Assembly (NCBI RefSeq): GCF_014055025.1
Contig: NZ_CP059571.1
Coordinates: forward strand, 1,984,001-2,048,000
Length of the DNA stretch: 64,000 nucleotides
Direction of reading: 5' to 3'
From: Neisseria bacilliformis
GTDB taxonomy: Bacteria; Pseudomonadota; Gammaproteobacteria; Burkholderiales; Neisseriaceae
The notes under the pieces are model-generated. The model did not search any database. It was not told the DNA's origin and saw only the letters and a program-made list of their open reading frames with translations. A program made the translations under genes and the position numbers. Of this stretch, positions 8,076-16,955 are shown in pieces; the stretch's first letter is position 1, and every line of letters begins with the position of its first letter.

Positions 8076-9573
8076 TCACATCGCCGCCGAAGCGGCCTGT
8101 TCGGGCGGCGTTTCTTTGCTTTTGCCCGCGTCTTTGCCGCCTGCGGTTTCCGGCTCGGGGATGGGGGCGGTGGCGGGTTCGGGCAGGGCGAGGTCTTTGG
8201 TGAGACGGCGGTATTCGTCGGAGCGCGAGAGCAGGACGCGGCCGGCTTCTTTGAGGTTGTTCACGTCGTGGGCGGGCAGGTAGAAGCTGGTGGGGATGTT
8301 GAGCACGCGCTCGCGCAGGCCCGATTGCGGCAGGTCGCGCAGGTTGAGGCTGACGAAATACATGTCCACCGGTTTGCTGCTGTTTTTGCCGTTTTTCACG
8401 TCGGTGTTCCATTGGTCGACGAAGGCGCGGAAGCGGCGCAGGGTTTCCTGCGAGTATTTGTCGATGGGGATGTCGATGATGGCGTTGGTTACGGCGCGCA
8501 GGCCGGGCACGGCGGCAGTTTTGTCGATGCCGTTGGCGGGATCGTTTTGCGCGTTGACGTTGATGATGACTATTTTGCGCACGCTGGTTGTTGCGCACGC
8601 GCGAGTAGAGCGACGCGCCGTAGAGGTCGCTCATGTCCAAAAGGCTGCGCAGGCCGAGGTTGTCGGTGAGGCCGCCGTCGAGCAGGTGGATGTAGGGGCG
8701 GTTTTTGCCGTCCTGGTAGTTCATGATGTTCTGCATCACCATTTCGAGGCGGGTCTGCTGTTGCAGTTTGTCGCCGCCGTTGTCGTCGGTTACGGCGTCA
8801 ACCACTTGTTCGGGCAGGCGGTAGCCGCAGTTGCCGCCGTTGTTGTTGATGGTGAGCGGGGCGAACACCAGCGGCACCGCGCTGGATGCGGCCACGGCGC
8901 GGGCGATGGGCAGGTCGGAGAGGTTCAGGCACAGGGCGTCGAAATATTCCTGGGTGAATTCGAAGCGGTTGCCGGCGGACATGTCGGTGGCGGTGATGAC
9001 GGCGAAGGGGCCTTTGCCGTGGCGGTGGAGGTCGCCGAAGGTGGCGTTTTTAAACAGGGTGGTTTCAAACTGTTCCTGCAACAAATCGCCGCGCCCGAAC
9101 TCGGGCGAGGTGAGGCGCGGCAGGTTGGCGAAGGAGAAAATCTGTTTGGAAACCTGGCGTTGGAAGTTCTGTTTTAAAAACCGCCGCTCGAAGGCGGGGA
9201 TGGTGTCTCGGCCGTGCAATGAGAAGTAGGCCGCCAGCACCGAGCCGCCCGACACGCCGTACACCAAGTCCACTGCATCAAGCATGGTCTGCTGCCGGCC
9301 GCCTTTGTAAAGCGGCTGTTTGTCCAATTCTTCCAGCACGCCGTAGCCCAAGGCGGCCGCCCGCGTGCCGCCGCCGGAAAACATCAGCACCACCAGCATG
9401 TCGTCTTCGGCGGGCTTTTTGCGGTAGGCCGTGTCCAGGCGGTAGCCCTCCGCACGGTCAACCTTGGCGATGGTGGCGACGGGCTGGTATTGGAATTTGG
9501 CGCAGGCCGACAGGGCAAGCAGCAGGGCGGGCAGCAGCAGGGCTTTGAGGCCGTCTGAAAAACGTTTGTTCAT
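8076..9573 (-). pseudogene. Patatin-like phospholipase lipoprotein, frameshifted
   Basis: The first frame from 9573 encodes a signal peptide with lipobox (LLLALSAC). A patatin domain follows, with the oxyanion loop GGGTR, nucleophile motif GVSGGS and the DGG of the catalytic dyad (LLDGGLTDNLG). Around 8580-8600 the frame breaks. The rest of the protein (RKIVIINVNAQNDP to PEQAASAAM, stop at 8076) continues in another frame. The break lies at two 8-base direct repeats (TTGCGCAC at 8575 and 8591). Removing one repeat plus the spacer (16 bp) restores a single frame, SRVRKIVIINVNAQ. The catalytic residues are upstream of the break. It may be a true lesion, a slippage variant or an assembly error. 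Confidence 0.8.
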
Positions 9574-9596
9574 GGTGTTGTCCTTGGTTTAAGAAC

Positions 9597-9643
9597 TTGT
9601 TTTCAGACGGCCTTTTGACACGTTGAGGCCGTCTGAAAAACAC
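9597..9643. repeat. Outward-facing DUS pair
   Basis: TTTTCAGACGGCC, short loop, GGCCGTCTGAAAA: the opposite order from the terminator-like pairs. It lies between the patatin gene and the gene at 9728. Confidence 0.6.
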
Positions 9644-9727
9644 AGTGGTCTGCCGGTATTCGGCCTTGCGGCGGTGTTTTGGGCAAGAACACCGCCGCAA
9701 GGCCAATTGCCGGCAGTCCCGATATTT

Positions 9728-10447
9728 TTACTCCGACTGCCCGTCGGCGCGGGAGAGCCATGCGCCCAGTTGCGGATCGGACTGTTCCAACAGTTCGTAA
9801 GGTTCGGGCGGCTGTTCGGCAAGGGTGTAGCGTTTGCCGCTTTTGAGCCTTGCCCAGCGGTCTTGCTGCGGTTTGGGCGTTGCGCCGTTTTCTTCTTCAA
9901 AAATAGGGATGTAGCCTGTGGCTTTGATTTTGCGGGCGGGGAAATTGATGCTGACGGCGGTGCCGTAGCCGCCGTTGCGCATATAGCTGCTTGAATCCGC
10001 GCCGATAAGGGTGAATTTGCCGTGTTGCAGGCGGTATGTGTAGGCTGTTTGGCTGACGCTGTATGAGCCGCAGGAGAGCCAGTGGTTCATATTGAGGGTG
10101 AATGTTTGGTTTTTGACGGCAAGGCTGTTTTCGCCCAGCGGGTCTTCCAAACAGGGGGTGTCGCGGTTGTGTTCTGCGGGCAGCCATGTGGCGCGGGCGG
10201 CGGGTTGGAAGCCGTTTGCGCCGGCAAGCAATACGGTGAGGCGGCGAGGGTTGAGGTTGAGCGTCGGTGCGCCGAGGTTTTCGTTTTTGATGATTTTTTG
10301 CGGGTCCTGCGCCTGCTCGATGATGACTTTGTCGGCACGCCCGTCGCCGTTGAGGTCGCCACTGGCTTGTTGGACGGTTTTCCATGCGGGGGCGGCGAGG
10401 GTCAGGCCGGGCAGCATCAGAGCGAGAAGGATAAAGGCGGGTTTCAT
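9728..10447 (-). CDS. Hypothetical secreted protein with EF-hand-like DLNGDGRAD motif
   Basis: 239 residues. A signal peptide (FILLALMLPGLTLAAPA) is followed by GDLNGDGRADKVII, a calcium-binding dockerin/FG-GAP-like loop typical of secreted repeat proteins. The rest is a single beta-rich domain with two Cys (PCLEDP, LSCGS). No enzyme motif is recognised. It is probably periplasmic. It lies upstream of the patatin gene on the same strand but is separated by a DUS pair, so a shared transcript is uncertain. Confidence 0.7.
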   Translation of the reverse strand: MKPAFILLALMLPGLTLAAPAWKTVQQASGDLNGDGRADKVIIEQAQDPQKIIKNENLGAPTLNLNPRRLTVLLAGANGFQPAARATWLPAEHNRDTPCLEDPLGENSLAVKNQTFTLNMNHWLSCGSYSVSQTAYTYRLQHGKFTLIGADSSSYMRNGGYGTAVSINFPARKIKATGYIPIFEEENGATPKPQQDRWARLKSGKRYTLAEQPPEPYELLEQSDPQLGAWLSRADGQSE

Positions 10448-10553
10448 GAGTATGTCCTTGTGTTTGGATAACGATTGGGGTTGAGACGGCCGAAAACGGC
10501 GTTTGGCGTAACACGATGCCTTTTCAGACGGCCTCTTTGATTTGGGGATGTAG

Positions 10554-11159
10554 CTACTGCACCTTCTCGCCGATTTTGCCTTCCCTGCCCGCGAGCAGGT
10601 TTTGGATATTGCTCTTGTGGCGGTACAGCACCAACAGCGCGATGGCCGCCGTTACCGCCGCCCAAGAACGGTGCGGCATCAGGAAAAACGCCGCAAACGG
10701 GCTGACCAGCGTTGCCAGCAGCGCGGCCAGCGACGACACTTTGAAACCGAACGCCGCCACCAGCCACACCGCCGCGCACACCAGAGCCGTCGGCCACGAC
10801 AGCGCGAGCAGCACGCCCAGCGCGGTGGCCACGCCCTTGCCGCCCTTAAAGCCGAAAAAAACAGGCCACATATGGCCGACCAGCGCAAAGAGCGCGGCCA
10901 GCGCAACGGTGATGTCGGCCAAACCCAGCGGCTCTTGCAGCAGCTTCGCCAGCAGCACCGCCGCCACACCTTTGAGCGCGTCGCCCAAAAGCGTGAGCAC
11001 CGCCGCCGTTTTGCGGCCGCTGCGCAAAACATTGGTCGCCCCCGGATTGCCCGAGCCGTAAGTGCGCGGGTCGGCCATCCCCAGCCCTTTGGACACGATG
11101 ACGGCAAACGACAGCGACCCGATCAGATAGGCCGCCGCAACAATCAGGAAATCAAACAT
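10554..11159 (-). CDS. plsY: Acyl-phosphate:glycerol-3-phosphate acyltransferase PlsY
   Basis: Inner-membrane enzyme that transfers an acyl group from acyl phosphate to glycerol 3-phosphate, the first step of phospholipid synthesis. The 201-residue product has about five membrane helices and the signature loops SGNPGATNVLRSGRK, LGDALKGV and FKGGKGVATALGV. The start at 11159 (MFDFLIVAAAYLIGS) is chosen because the longer frame upstream has no homology. It is divergent from folB with 59 bases between starts. This plsY/folB arrangement is common in proteobacteria. Confidence 0.95.
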   Translation of the reverse strand: MFDFLIVAAAYLIGSLSFAVIVSKGLGMADPRTYGSGNPGATNVLRSGRKTAAVLTLLGDALKGVAAVLLAKLLQEPLGLADITVALAALFALVGHMWPVFFGFKGGKGVATALGVLLALSWPTALVCAAVWLVAAFGFKVSSLAALLATLVSPFAAFFLMPHRSWAAVTAAIALLVLYRHKSNIQNLLAGREGKIGEKVQ

Positions 11160-11218
11160 AATCCGTCCGCATTGCTTTAAAATCCGCCGCATTCTATCCG
11201 AAAACGGAGTGCGACAAA

Positions 11219-11569
11219 ATGGACAAAATCTTTCTGCACGGCATGAAGGCCGAAACCCTGATCGGCGTATACGAATGGGAGCGCAAACAGCCGCAAACCC
11301 TCGTCATCGACCTTGACATCGGCCTGCCGCCGCGCAGGGGCAGCGACGACATCGCCGACACGGTGCACTACGCCGAAGTGTGCCAGGCCGTGCGCGACAG
11401 CCTGCGCCGCCAGGACTTCTTCCTTTTGGAAACGCTGGCCGAACACATCGCCGCGCTGGTGCTCGACGGCTTTGCCGCCGTGTGGGTGAAAGTGCGGCTG
11501 GTCAAACCCGGCATCCTGCCCGACGTGCGCGAAACCGGCGTGGAAATCGAACGCGAAAAGGCCGTCTGA
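11219..11569 (+). CDS. folB: Dihydroneopterin aldolase FolB
   Basis: Converts 7,8-dihydroneopterin to 6-hydroxymethyl-dihydropterin in folate synthesis. 116 residues, family length: MDKIFLHGMKAETLIGVYEW start, DDIADTVHYAEV core, ETLAEHIA with the catalytic region, and KPGILPDVRETGVEIER at the end. The last three codons and stop (GCC GTC TGA) are formed by a DUS, giving a C-terminal KAV tail. Confidence 0.95.
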   Translation: MDKIFLHGMKAETLIGVYEWERKQPQTLVIDLDIGLPPRRGSDDIADTVHYAEVCQAVRDSLRRQDFFLLETLAEHIAALVLDGFAAVWVKVRLVKPGILPDVRETGVEIEREKAV

Positions 11570-11627
11570 AAACAAGCCGCTCCGCCACCGCCGCCGCGCG
11601 GCGTTTTCCGCTTTTCAGACGGCCTCT
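11559..11627. terminator. Inverted DUS pair overlapping the folB stop codon
   Basis: The first DUS contains the folB TGA. The second follows a GC-rich loop that is itself palindromic (GCCGCCGCGCGGCG). Confidence 0.6.
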
Positions 11628-11880
11628 CCTTTTGGCGTACACACAATACGCCGATGTATAGTTTGCGTAAAAAACAGGCAGTTTTTCGCGTTTGTGTATT
11701 GTTTTTCCCACAATTTTCCGTAAAAAACCGTTTGCCCCGCCTAATGCTTGACGCTGCCGCTTAACAAAGGTAAAAAGACGGTTAAGCCGATTGGGGCAGT
11801 TACTCTAAAACGATAACAGCGTCTTACCGTAAACCCGAAAGGCTTGGTTTGATTAATTTTTTATGGAAAGTAGTAGATTT
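11628..11880 (+). promoter_or_regulatory. Long AT-rich leader of the cold-shock gene
   Basis: About 250 bases without a gene, much more AT-rich than the surroundings. TTGACG at 11748 is followed 17 bases later by TAAAAA, a plausible promoter. That would leave a 5' leader of roughly 100 bases, as in cspA-type mRNAs that are controlled by leader structure. Confidence 0.45.
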
Positions 11881-12084
11881 ATGGCAACCGGTACAGTCAA
11901 ATGGTTTAACGACGCAAAAGGTTTTGGTTTCATCACCCCCGACGAAGGCGGCGACGATCTGTTCGCACACTTCTCCGCCATCAACATGGACGGTTTCAAA
12001 ACCCTGAAAGAAGGCCAAAAGGTCTCCTTCGACGTAACCAGCGGCCCCAAAGGCCTGCAAGCCGCCAACATCCAGGCAGCGTAA
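11881..12084 (+). CDS. Cold-shock domain protein
   Basis: Single-stranded nucleic acid binding protein, 67 residues, the usual length. RNP1 (KGFGFI) and RNP2 (LFAHFS) motifs are intact, starting [11 protein letters not shown] longer ATG 18 bases upstream (11863) is less likely because the family begins MATGTVKWF. Monocistronic or followed weakly by the small gene at 12161, with a hairpin between them. Confidence 0.95.
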   Translation: MATGTVKWFNDAKGFGFITPDEGGDDLFAHFSAINMDGFKTLKEGQKVSFDVTSGPKGLQAANIQAA

Positions 12085-12112
12085 ACAGATAGCCGGCTTG
12101 ACCGGTTGGAAA

Positions 12113-12143
12113 CACGGCGGGTTTTGCACCCGCCGTTTCTTTG
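12113..12143 (+). terminator. Rho-independent terminator after the cold-shock gene
   Basis: ACGGCGGG, 7-base loop, CCCGCCGT, then TTCTTT. It ends 18 bases before the next ATG. Confidence 0.75.
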
Positions 12144-12160
12144 GCAAAAAAAGGGAAAAC

Positions 12161-12373
12161 ATGTCCGACTACCAAACCGCGCAACGGCAGCTCGCCGAAA
12201 TGATCGAATATCTGCGCACCCACCAGTCCGCCGACTGCGCCGCCGCCGAAAAAGAAGACGACGACCTCGTGCGCCTCAGCCTGCAACAACGCATCCTCAC
12301 CCCGTCCGACAGCGTAACCATCGAACGCATCGGCGCGTATTACGAAAAATTTTTCACTGGGCGCAGCAGATAA
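12161..12373 (+). CDS. Small acidic hypothetical protein
   Basis: 70 residues, predicted cytoplasmic, largely helical (YQTAQRQLAEMIEYLRTHQ) with an acidic middle (AAEKEDDDL). An AAGGGAAAAC ribosome-binding sequence precedes the ATG. It lies directly downstream of the cold-shock gene, beyond its terminator-like hairpin, so read-through may allow coupled expression. Family not recognised. Confidence 0.6.
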   Translation: MSDYQTAQRQLAEMIEYLRTHQSADCAAAEKEDDDLVRLSLQQRILTPSDSVTIERIGAYYEKFFTGRSR

Positions 12374-12383
12374 AACACCGAAA

Positions 12384-12427
12384 GAGGCCGTCTGAAAACC
12401 ATAACACGTTTTTCAGACGGCCTTTCT
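12384..12427. terminator. Inverted DUS hairpin after the small acidic gene
   Basis: AGAGGCCGTCTGAAAACC and complement with about 10-base loop and trailing T/C run. Confidence 0.65.
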
Positions 12428-12519
12428 TCTTTATTGGCGATAGGGCAAAACATATTGCACATAACACCGCTGCCCTACCCTACCCGCCGCACCGCCAAAA
12501 TCCCATTCGGCCGCACGCA

Positions 12520-12549
12520 AAAAAGCCCGGAAACCATTCCGGGCTTTGT
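12520..12549 (-). terminator. Rho-independent terminator of tspA/fimV
   Basis: Stem AAAGCCCGGAA/TTCCGGGCTTT with a 6-base loop; on the minus strand it is followed by a T run. It begins 14 bases after the tspA stop codon. Confidence 0.85.
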
Positions 12550-12562
12550 GCTTTCAGGCTGT

Positions 12563-15496
12563 TCAACCGCCGATACGCGCCAGCAGCTCTTTCGATTTGG
12601 CTTGGATTTCGCCGTGCGATTCGTCGATCAGCTCGTACAGCGTTTCGCGTGCCGCGTCGGGGTCGCCGATTTCGATGTACATTTCCGCCAGCTCGTATTT
12701 GGCTTCCAGCGGGGCGGTCATGCCGACGGATTCGGAAACGAAAGCCGGTTTGCTGTCGCCGCCCTCGTCTGCCGCTTCGAGGCTGCCCCAGTCGATGTTT
12801 AAATCATCGGCAGTATCGAGCTGGGTGTCGTCGAAGGTAACGCTGCTGGTGAGATCGACATCGGAATCGTCTCCCTGCCAGCCGGCCGGCTCAGGCTGCT
12901 GCGGCGCGGGTTCGGGCTGCGCGGCGGCGGCAAACGGATCGGCCAAAGGTTCGGCTTCGGCAAAACCGGTCGGCGCGGTCGAGGCCGTCTGAACCTGCGG
13001 GATTTCTTCCTGCACGGCAGGAATCTCGAATGCGGGAATTTCCGGTGTTTCCACCGCCGGTGTTCCAAAGGAAACCACCGTTTCGGCTTCCGGCTCTTGA
13101 ACAAAGGCATCCGCCAGTTCGATTTTCGCCGCATCTTCCTCTGCCGCAGGCAGATCAAACGGCGGCAATCCGGCATCTGCCTGTACGGCTGCCGTTTCTG
13201 CCGAAGCCGCTTTTTCTTCAACGGCTTTGGGAATGTCGGCGGCAAAGGCGTCGGCGGTAAATTCCAAAGGCGGCTCGACAACTTCTTCGCCTTGGAAAAA
13301 TTCCGGCTGTTTGGCGGCAGGCGCGGGAATTTCTTCGGCCACAGGGGCGGCAGGCTCGAAATCAAAATCCAGCGGGGCTTTGGTTTCGACAGAGGCCGTC
13401 TGAATTTCCGCCGCAGATATCGTCTGCGCTGCGGCTGACGGAGTTTCTTCAAGCGCAGGTTCGGCAAACGGCTCGAATGCCAGCGGGGCTTCGCTGTCGT
13501 CAAAAACGGGGGCGGTTTCTTTGGGCGCGGGTGCACTGGTTTCCTGTGCGGGTGTTTCAGCAACAGGCGTGAAATCGAAATCCGGCAGGGTTTCGCGTTC
13601 GGCTTCTGCGGCGGCAGAGGCCGTCTGAATTTGTGCTGCGGGCTCGGCTGCGGCTTCTTGGAAAGGCGCGGCCGCAATATCGTCTTGCGCCCACGAAAGC
13701 GGCTCGGGCTCGGGCGACGGTGCGGCAGGCGTTGCCGATAAGGGTTCTGCTACGGGTTTTGAAGGTTCGGCAGCTTTGGGTTCGGCAGATGCTGCACTGC
13801 TCGCCCAAGAAACGACCGGCTCGGGTTCAGCGGGACGCGCCGCTTTTTCTGCCGCGCGCTGTTTCTCGTGCAATGAGAAGGCATCGCCGGTCGCCCACGA
13901 AGAAACCGCTTCTTCCTCATGCGCGGGCGCGGCGGGTTTCGCCGCAGCAGGCTGCGGTTTGACGGGGGCGGGTTCGTCCGGCTCGAAAATGCTTTCGGTG
14001 GACTCGATGCTGTCCCAGTCGGCGTTTTGGCGGCGGCGGGTTTCTTCGTCGTCGGTTACCGCGCTGCTGGCAATACCGGCCTGCGGAATGTCGAGCGTGC
14101 TCAAATCGAGGTCGAACGACGCGTTGTCCGCCGCAGCAGCAGCTGTGTCAACCGAATTGAAAAACACCACGTCGTCTTCGAGATCACTGTCGTCCAAACC
14201 GTCCTGCACCTGCACGCTGTCGGCTTGGCCTTTGGTAATCGGGGCTTTGGGGTGCTCGGGCTTGGCGATGGGCTGGTGCAGGCGGATGCCTTCCTGCTCG
14301 TCAAAAGGCGTTTCGCCGCCGTCGGTTTCCGGTGCGGGTTTGCGACCCAGCTTGCCTTCGCGTACCAGTTTGAACACCAAAAAGGCGATGGTCAGACCCA
14401 ATCCGCCTGCCAGCAGCCATTTCCACAGCGAGCCGTCGGATTCTTCCTCAGCGGCGGGCTGCTGCTCCGCTTTCGGTGCGCTTGGCGCGGGCGGCGGGGC
14501 TTCGGCTTCTGCGGATGCGGGCTGCTGCTCAGCCGCGTCCTGCCCAGCCTGCCCGTCATCGGTTTGCGGCGGGGTGTTTTCTTGTTCCTGCGCGGTTTGG
14601 GGCTTTTCCGCTTCGGGGACGGGGGACTGCTGTGCGGCGGCCGGTTTGTTGTCCGCCGCGCTGTCTGCCGCTTCGGGGGAAGCGTCGGACGGGGATTTGA
14701 ACGAAGCGGGCAGGGTCAGGGTAATGCCGGAGAACAGGCGGTTGGGATTGCCGCCGAGTTTTTTCGGATTGGCCTTGATGAGGGCACGCACGGCCTGGTC
14801 GGCGGTCATGTTGTCGGGACGCAGCTTGTCGGCGATGATGAACAGGGTTTCGTCCGGCTGTACGGTGTAGAGCCTTTTTCCCTGCTGCCTGTTTTGCGCC
14901 TGCCGCTCTTTTTCGGCTTTGGCCTTGGCTTCGCGTTCCAAACGCGCGGCTTCTTCCTGTTCGGCGCGGGCGGCTTTGGCCAGGCGTTCGGCTTCTTTTT
15001 TCTTTTCGAGGGCTTCTTTTTCCAGCCGCGCGGCTTCTTCCTTGGCGGCCTTGTCTTTTTTCGCCTGCTCGGCCTTATCCTGTTTTTCCTGCCCGGCTTT
15101 GTCCTGTTTGGCCGCGTTTTCTTTCTTCTCCGCCGCCAGCGCGGCTTTCGCTTTCGCGCTCGACGGGTCGATGACTGCGGTGTACTGGCGCGACTGGCCT
15201 TTCACGCCCATCTGGAAAACGATGACCGGATCTTTGATGGCCGCAGCGGAACTCAGGCTGACCAGCGCGTCGTCGCCGGATTTGCGGACAGTGGCTTTCA
15301 GACGGCCATCTGAAAATGTGGGCTTGGTGCCTTTCAATAATTCCTTCGCTTCTTTTCCGGTAACTTTCACGGTGGCGGAAAAGGGCTCGCCCAAACTGGA
15401 ATTGACGCGCAAACCGCCAAGCGCGGCCATGCTTCCCGACGAGGCCAACAACGATACGGACAACGCTATCAGCTTGATTTTACTGTTCGCTTTCAA
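12563..15496 (-). CDS. tspA: FimV/TspA family peptidoglycan-binding polar protein
   Basis: 977 residues if started at the TTG at 15496, which has GAGGG 8 bases upstream and gives a clean signal peptide (LIALSVSLLASSGSMAAL). An ATG at 15559 would lie inside the likely promoter. Order: FimV N-terminal domain (residues about 25-120), a Lys/Glu/Ala-rich coiled coil (AARLEKEALEKKKEAERLA), a LysM-like domain (PDETLFIIADKLRPDN), one membrane helix near residue 365 (WLLAGGLGLTIAFLVFKLV), a long acidic Ala/Glu/Pro region, and the C-terminal FimV helical domain (YELAEMYIEIGDPDAARETL). The family supports polar localisation and type IV pilus assembly; in Neisseria the homologue is TspA. Several in-frame DUS give IQTAS/VQTAS peptides in the acidic region. 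Confidence 0.9.
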   Translation of the reverse strand: MKANSKIKLIALSVSLLASSGSMAALGGLRVNSSLGEPFSATVKVTGKEAKELLKGTKPTFSDGRLKATVRKSGDDALVSLSSAAAIKDPVIVFQMGVKGQSRQYTAVIDPSSAKAKAALAAEKKENAAKQDKAGQEKQDKAEQAKKDKAAKEEAARLEKEALEKKKEAERLAKAARAEQEEAARLEREAKAKAEKERQAQNRQQGKRLYTVQPDETLFIIADKLRPDNMTADQAVRALIKANPKKLGGNPNRLFSGITLTLPASFKSPSDASPEAADSAADNKPAAAQQSPVPEAEKPQTAQEQENTPPQTDDGQAGQDAAEQQPASAEAEAPPPAPSAPKAEQQPAAEEESDGSLWKWLLAGGLGLTIAFLVFKLVREGKLGRKPAPETDGGETPFDEQEGIRLHQPIAKPEHPKAPITKGQADSVQVQDGLDDSDLEDDVVFFNSVDTAAAAADNASFDLDLSTLDIPQAGIASSAVTDDEETRRRQNADWDSIESTESIFEPDEPAPVKPQPAAAKPAAPAHEEEAVSSWATGDAFSLHEKQRAAEKAARPAEPEPVVSWASSAASAEPKAAEPSKPVAEPLSATPAAPSPEPEPLSWAQDDIAAAPFQEAAAEPAAQIQTASAAAEAERETLPDFDFTPVAETPAQETSAPAPKETAPVFDDSEAPLAFEPFAEPALEETPSAAAQTISAAEIQTASVETKAPLDFDFEPAAPVAEEIPAPAAKQPEFFQGEEVVEPPLEFTADAFAADIPKAVEEKAASAETAAVQADAGLPPFDLPAAEEDAAKIELADAFVQEPEAETVVSFGTPAVETPEIPAFEIPAVQEEIPQVQTASTAPTGFAEAEPLADPFAAAAQPEPAPQQPEPAGWQGDDSDVDLTSSVTFDDTQLDTADDLNIDWGSLEAADEGGDSKPAFVSESVGMTAPLEAKYELAEMYIEIGDPDAARETLYELIDESHGEIQAKSKELLARIGG

Positions 15497-15554
15497 AATT
15501 AATCCCTCTGACTGACTGCGGCGCAATCCTGCCGCAAGGCTTTTACAGCCGCGT

Positions 15555-15584
15555 ATCATATCTTTTCTTGCCCCGCATTGCCAA
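15555..15584 (-). promoter_or_regulatory. Probable tspA promoter
   Basis: On the minus strand TTGGCA, 18-base spacer, TATGAT, ending 58 bases before the TTG start. Confidence 0.5.
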
Positions 15585-15812
15585 ATTTAACGGCTTTTGA
15601 ATCAGATTTGACGCTTTTTAATGTTGCTATCACGCGATTACACGTTTTGCGCCGCCACCCGCCGCCGCTGTTTTTCAGACGGCCTGCCGTATGGTTTGCG
15701 CGGAGTATGCGGGCGGCTTATTTGCTTTGTTTTGTAAAGAAAGACGACGGAAACAGGTGCAAAAAAAGGCCGGGGGCTGTATGATGGCGGTTTTCATTTG
15801 AAGACGCACCGC
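15585..15812. other. Divergent tspA/yciB intergenic region
   Basis: With the preceding promoter this makes a gap of 316 bases. It holds one isolated DUS (reverse orientation near 15674) and AT-rich stretches; no repeat family or gene is seen. Confidence 0.5.
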
Positions 15813-16364
15813 ATGAAAGCAGCAAGCGACCTGATAGCCGTCATCCTGTTTTTCCTGACCTACATCATCACCAAAAACATCATTCTGGCCACGTCCGTCG
15901 CCATCGTTGCAGGCTTGGCGCAGGCGGCGTTTTTGTGGTGGAAATACAGGAAACTGGAAACCATGCAGTGGGTTTCGCTGCTGCTGATAGTCGTCTTCGG
16001 CGGCGCAACCGTGCTCACGGGCGACCGCACCTTCATTATGTGGAAACCCACCCTGCTCTTTTGGGCGGGCGCGCTGGCGATGCTTGTCGGCAGCCTGATG
16101 AAGAAAAACGGCCTGCGTGCCGTGCTGGGCAAAGAAATCGAGCTGCCCGAACACATGTGGAAAAGGCTTACCGCCGCCTGGATTGTGTTTCTCGCCGTGA
16201 TGGGCGCAATCAATCTGGCCGTGGCCTACCCCTTTACCGCCGAACGCGAAGCCGTATGGAACAACTACAAATTCTTCGGCTCCACCGCGCTGATGTTTCT
16301 TTTCTTTCTGGCGCAGGGCATCTACCTGAGCCGCCACCTCAACAAGGAACCGCAAAATGACTGA
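15813..16364 (+). CDS. yciB: Inner membrane septation protein YciB (IspZ)
   Basis: 183 residues with about five membrane helices (LIAVILFFLTYIITKNIILA; WVSLLLIVVFGGATVLTGD; PTLLFWAGALAMLVGSLM; TAAWIVFLAVMGAINLAVA; FFGSTALMFLFFLAQGIYL). The conserved FIMWKPTLLFW and WNNYKFFGS stretches identify the family, which is needed for normal septation and envelope integrity. The start at 15813 is preferred to 15798 by family length. It overlaps yciI by 8 bases, so the two are translationally coupled. Confidence 0.93.
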   Translation: MKAASDLIAVILFFLTYIITKNIILATSVAIVAGLAQAAFLWWKYRKLETMQWVSLLLIVVFGGATVLTGDRTFIMWKPTLLFWAGALAMLVGSLMKKNGLRAVLGKEIELPEHMWKRLTAAWIVFLAVMGAINLAVAYPFTAEREAVWNNYKFFGSTALMFLFFLAQGIYLSRHLNKEPQND

Positions 16365-16653
16365 ACAATACTACATGCTGCTGGCCACCGACGGCGAAGG
16401 CGTGCACGAAACGCGCATGGCGGCGCGCCCCGCCCACCTTGCCCGCTTGGAACAGCTCAAAGCCGAAGGCCGCCTGCTCACCGCCGGCCCCAACCCCATG
16501 CCCGAAGACCCGGAACGCGTGTCCGGCAGCCTGATTATTGCCGCCTTCGACTCGCTCGACACCGCCCAGGCGTGGGCGGAGCAAGACCCCTATGTCGAAG
16601 CGGGCGTATACGAAGAAATCCTCATCAAACCCTATAAAGCCGTGTTCAAATAA
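16357..16653 (+). CDS. yciI: YciI family protein
   Basis: 98 residues with a dimeric alpha/beta-barrel ferredoxin fold. YYMLLATDGEGVHETRMAARPAHLARL contains the conserved pattern with His and the following Asp region (SLDTAQAWAEQDPYVEAGVY). The family resembles muconolactone isomerases but its physiological reaction is unknown. The start overlaps the end of yciB by 8 bases, and bolA begins 2 bases after its stop, a tight operon. Confidence 0.9.
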   Translation: MTEQYYMLLATDGEGVHETRMAARPAHLARLEQLKAEGRLLTAGPNPMPEDPERVSGSLIIAAFDSLDTAQAWAEQDPYVEAGVYEEILIKPYKAVFK

Positions 16654-16654
16654 G

Positions 16655-16939
16655 ATGCAGAGCATGGAACACGAAATTCAGACGGCCTTATCGCACCTGA
16701 ACCCCGACGTATTCGAGTTTTCCGACGAAAGCCACCTCCACGCGGGACACGCCGGCAACAGCGGCGGCGGCCACTACCGCATCCTCATCGTCAGCGGCGC
16801 GTTTGAAAACGTCTCCCGCATCATGCGCCAGCGCATGGTGAAAGAGCCGCTCGAAACGCACTTTTGCACCGGCCGCATCCACGCCCTCGCCATCCGCGCC
16901 CTCACGCCCGACGAATTTTTCAACCGAAGCAACCCCTAA
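16655..16939 (+). CDS. bolA: BolA family protein
   Basis: 94 residues. The class II KH-like fold has the signature HAGHAGNSGGGHYRILIVSGAF and the C-terminal VKEPLETHFCTGRIHALAIRAL. His and Cys positions suit [2Fe-2S] sharing with a monothiol glutaredoxin, the established role of this family. A second ATG at 16664 is possible. Third gene of the yciB-yciI-bolA-ppiC run; 16 bases separate it from ppiC. Confidence 0.9.
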   Translation: MQSMEHEIQTALSHLNPDVFEFSDESHLHAGHAGNSGGGHYRILIVSGAFENVSRIMRQRMVKEPLETHFCTGRIHALAIRALTPDEFFNRSNP

Positions 16940-16955
16940 CCGAAAGAGCGAAAAC

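Noticed and set aside
8560-8610. Programmed ribosomal frameshift in the patatin gene
   Set aside because: No slippery heptamer or downstream structure; an indel at direct repeats explains it more simply.
13919-15313. Plus-strand 464-codon frame opposite tspA
   Set aside because: Phe/Arg/Gly-rich shadow; tspA on the minus strand has signal peptide, LysM-like and FimV domains.
15497-15559. ATG start for tspA at 15559
   Set aside because: It would lie within a plausible promoter -10 and add 21 residues before the signal peptide; the TTG at 15496 has a good ribosome-binding site.
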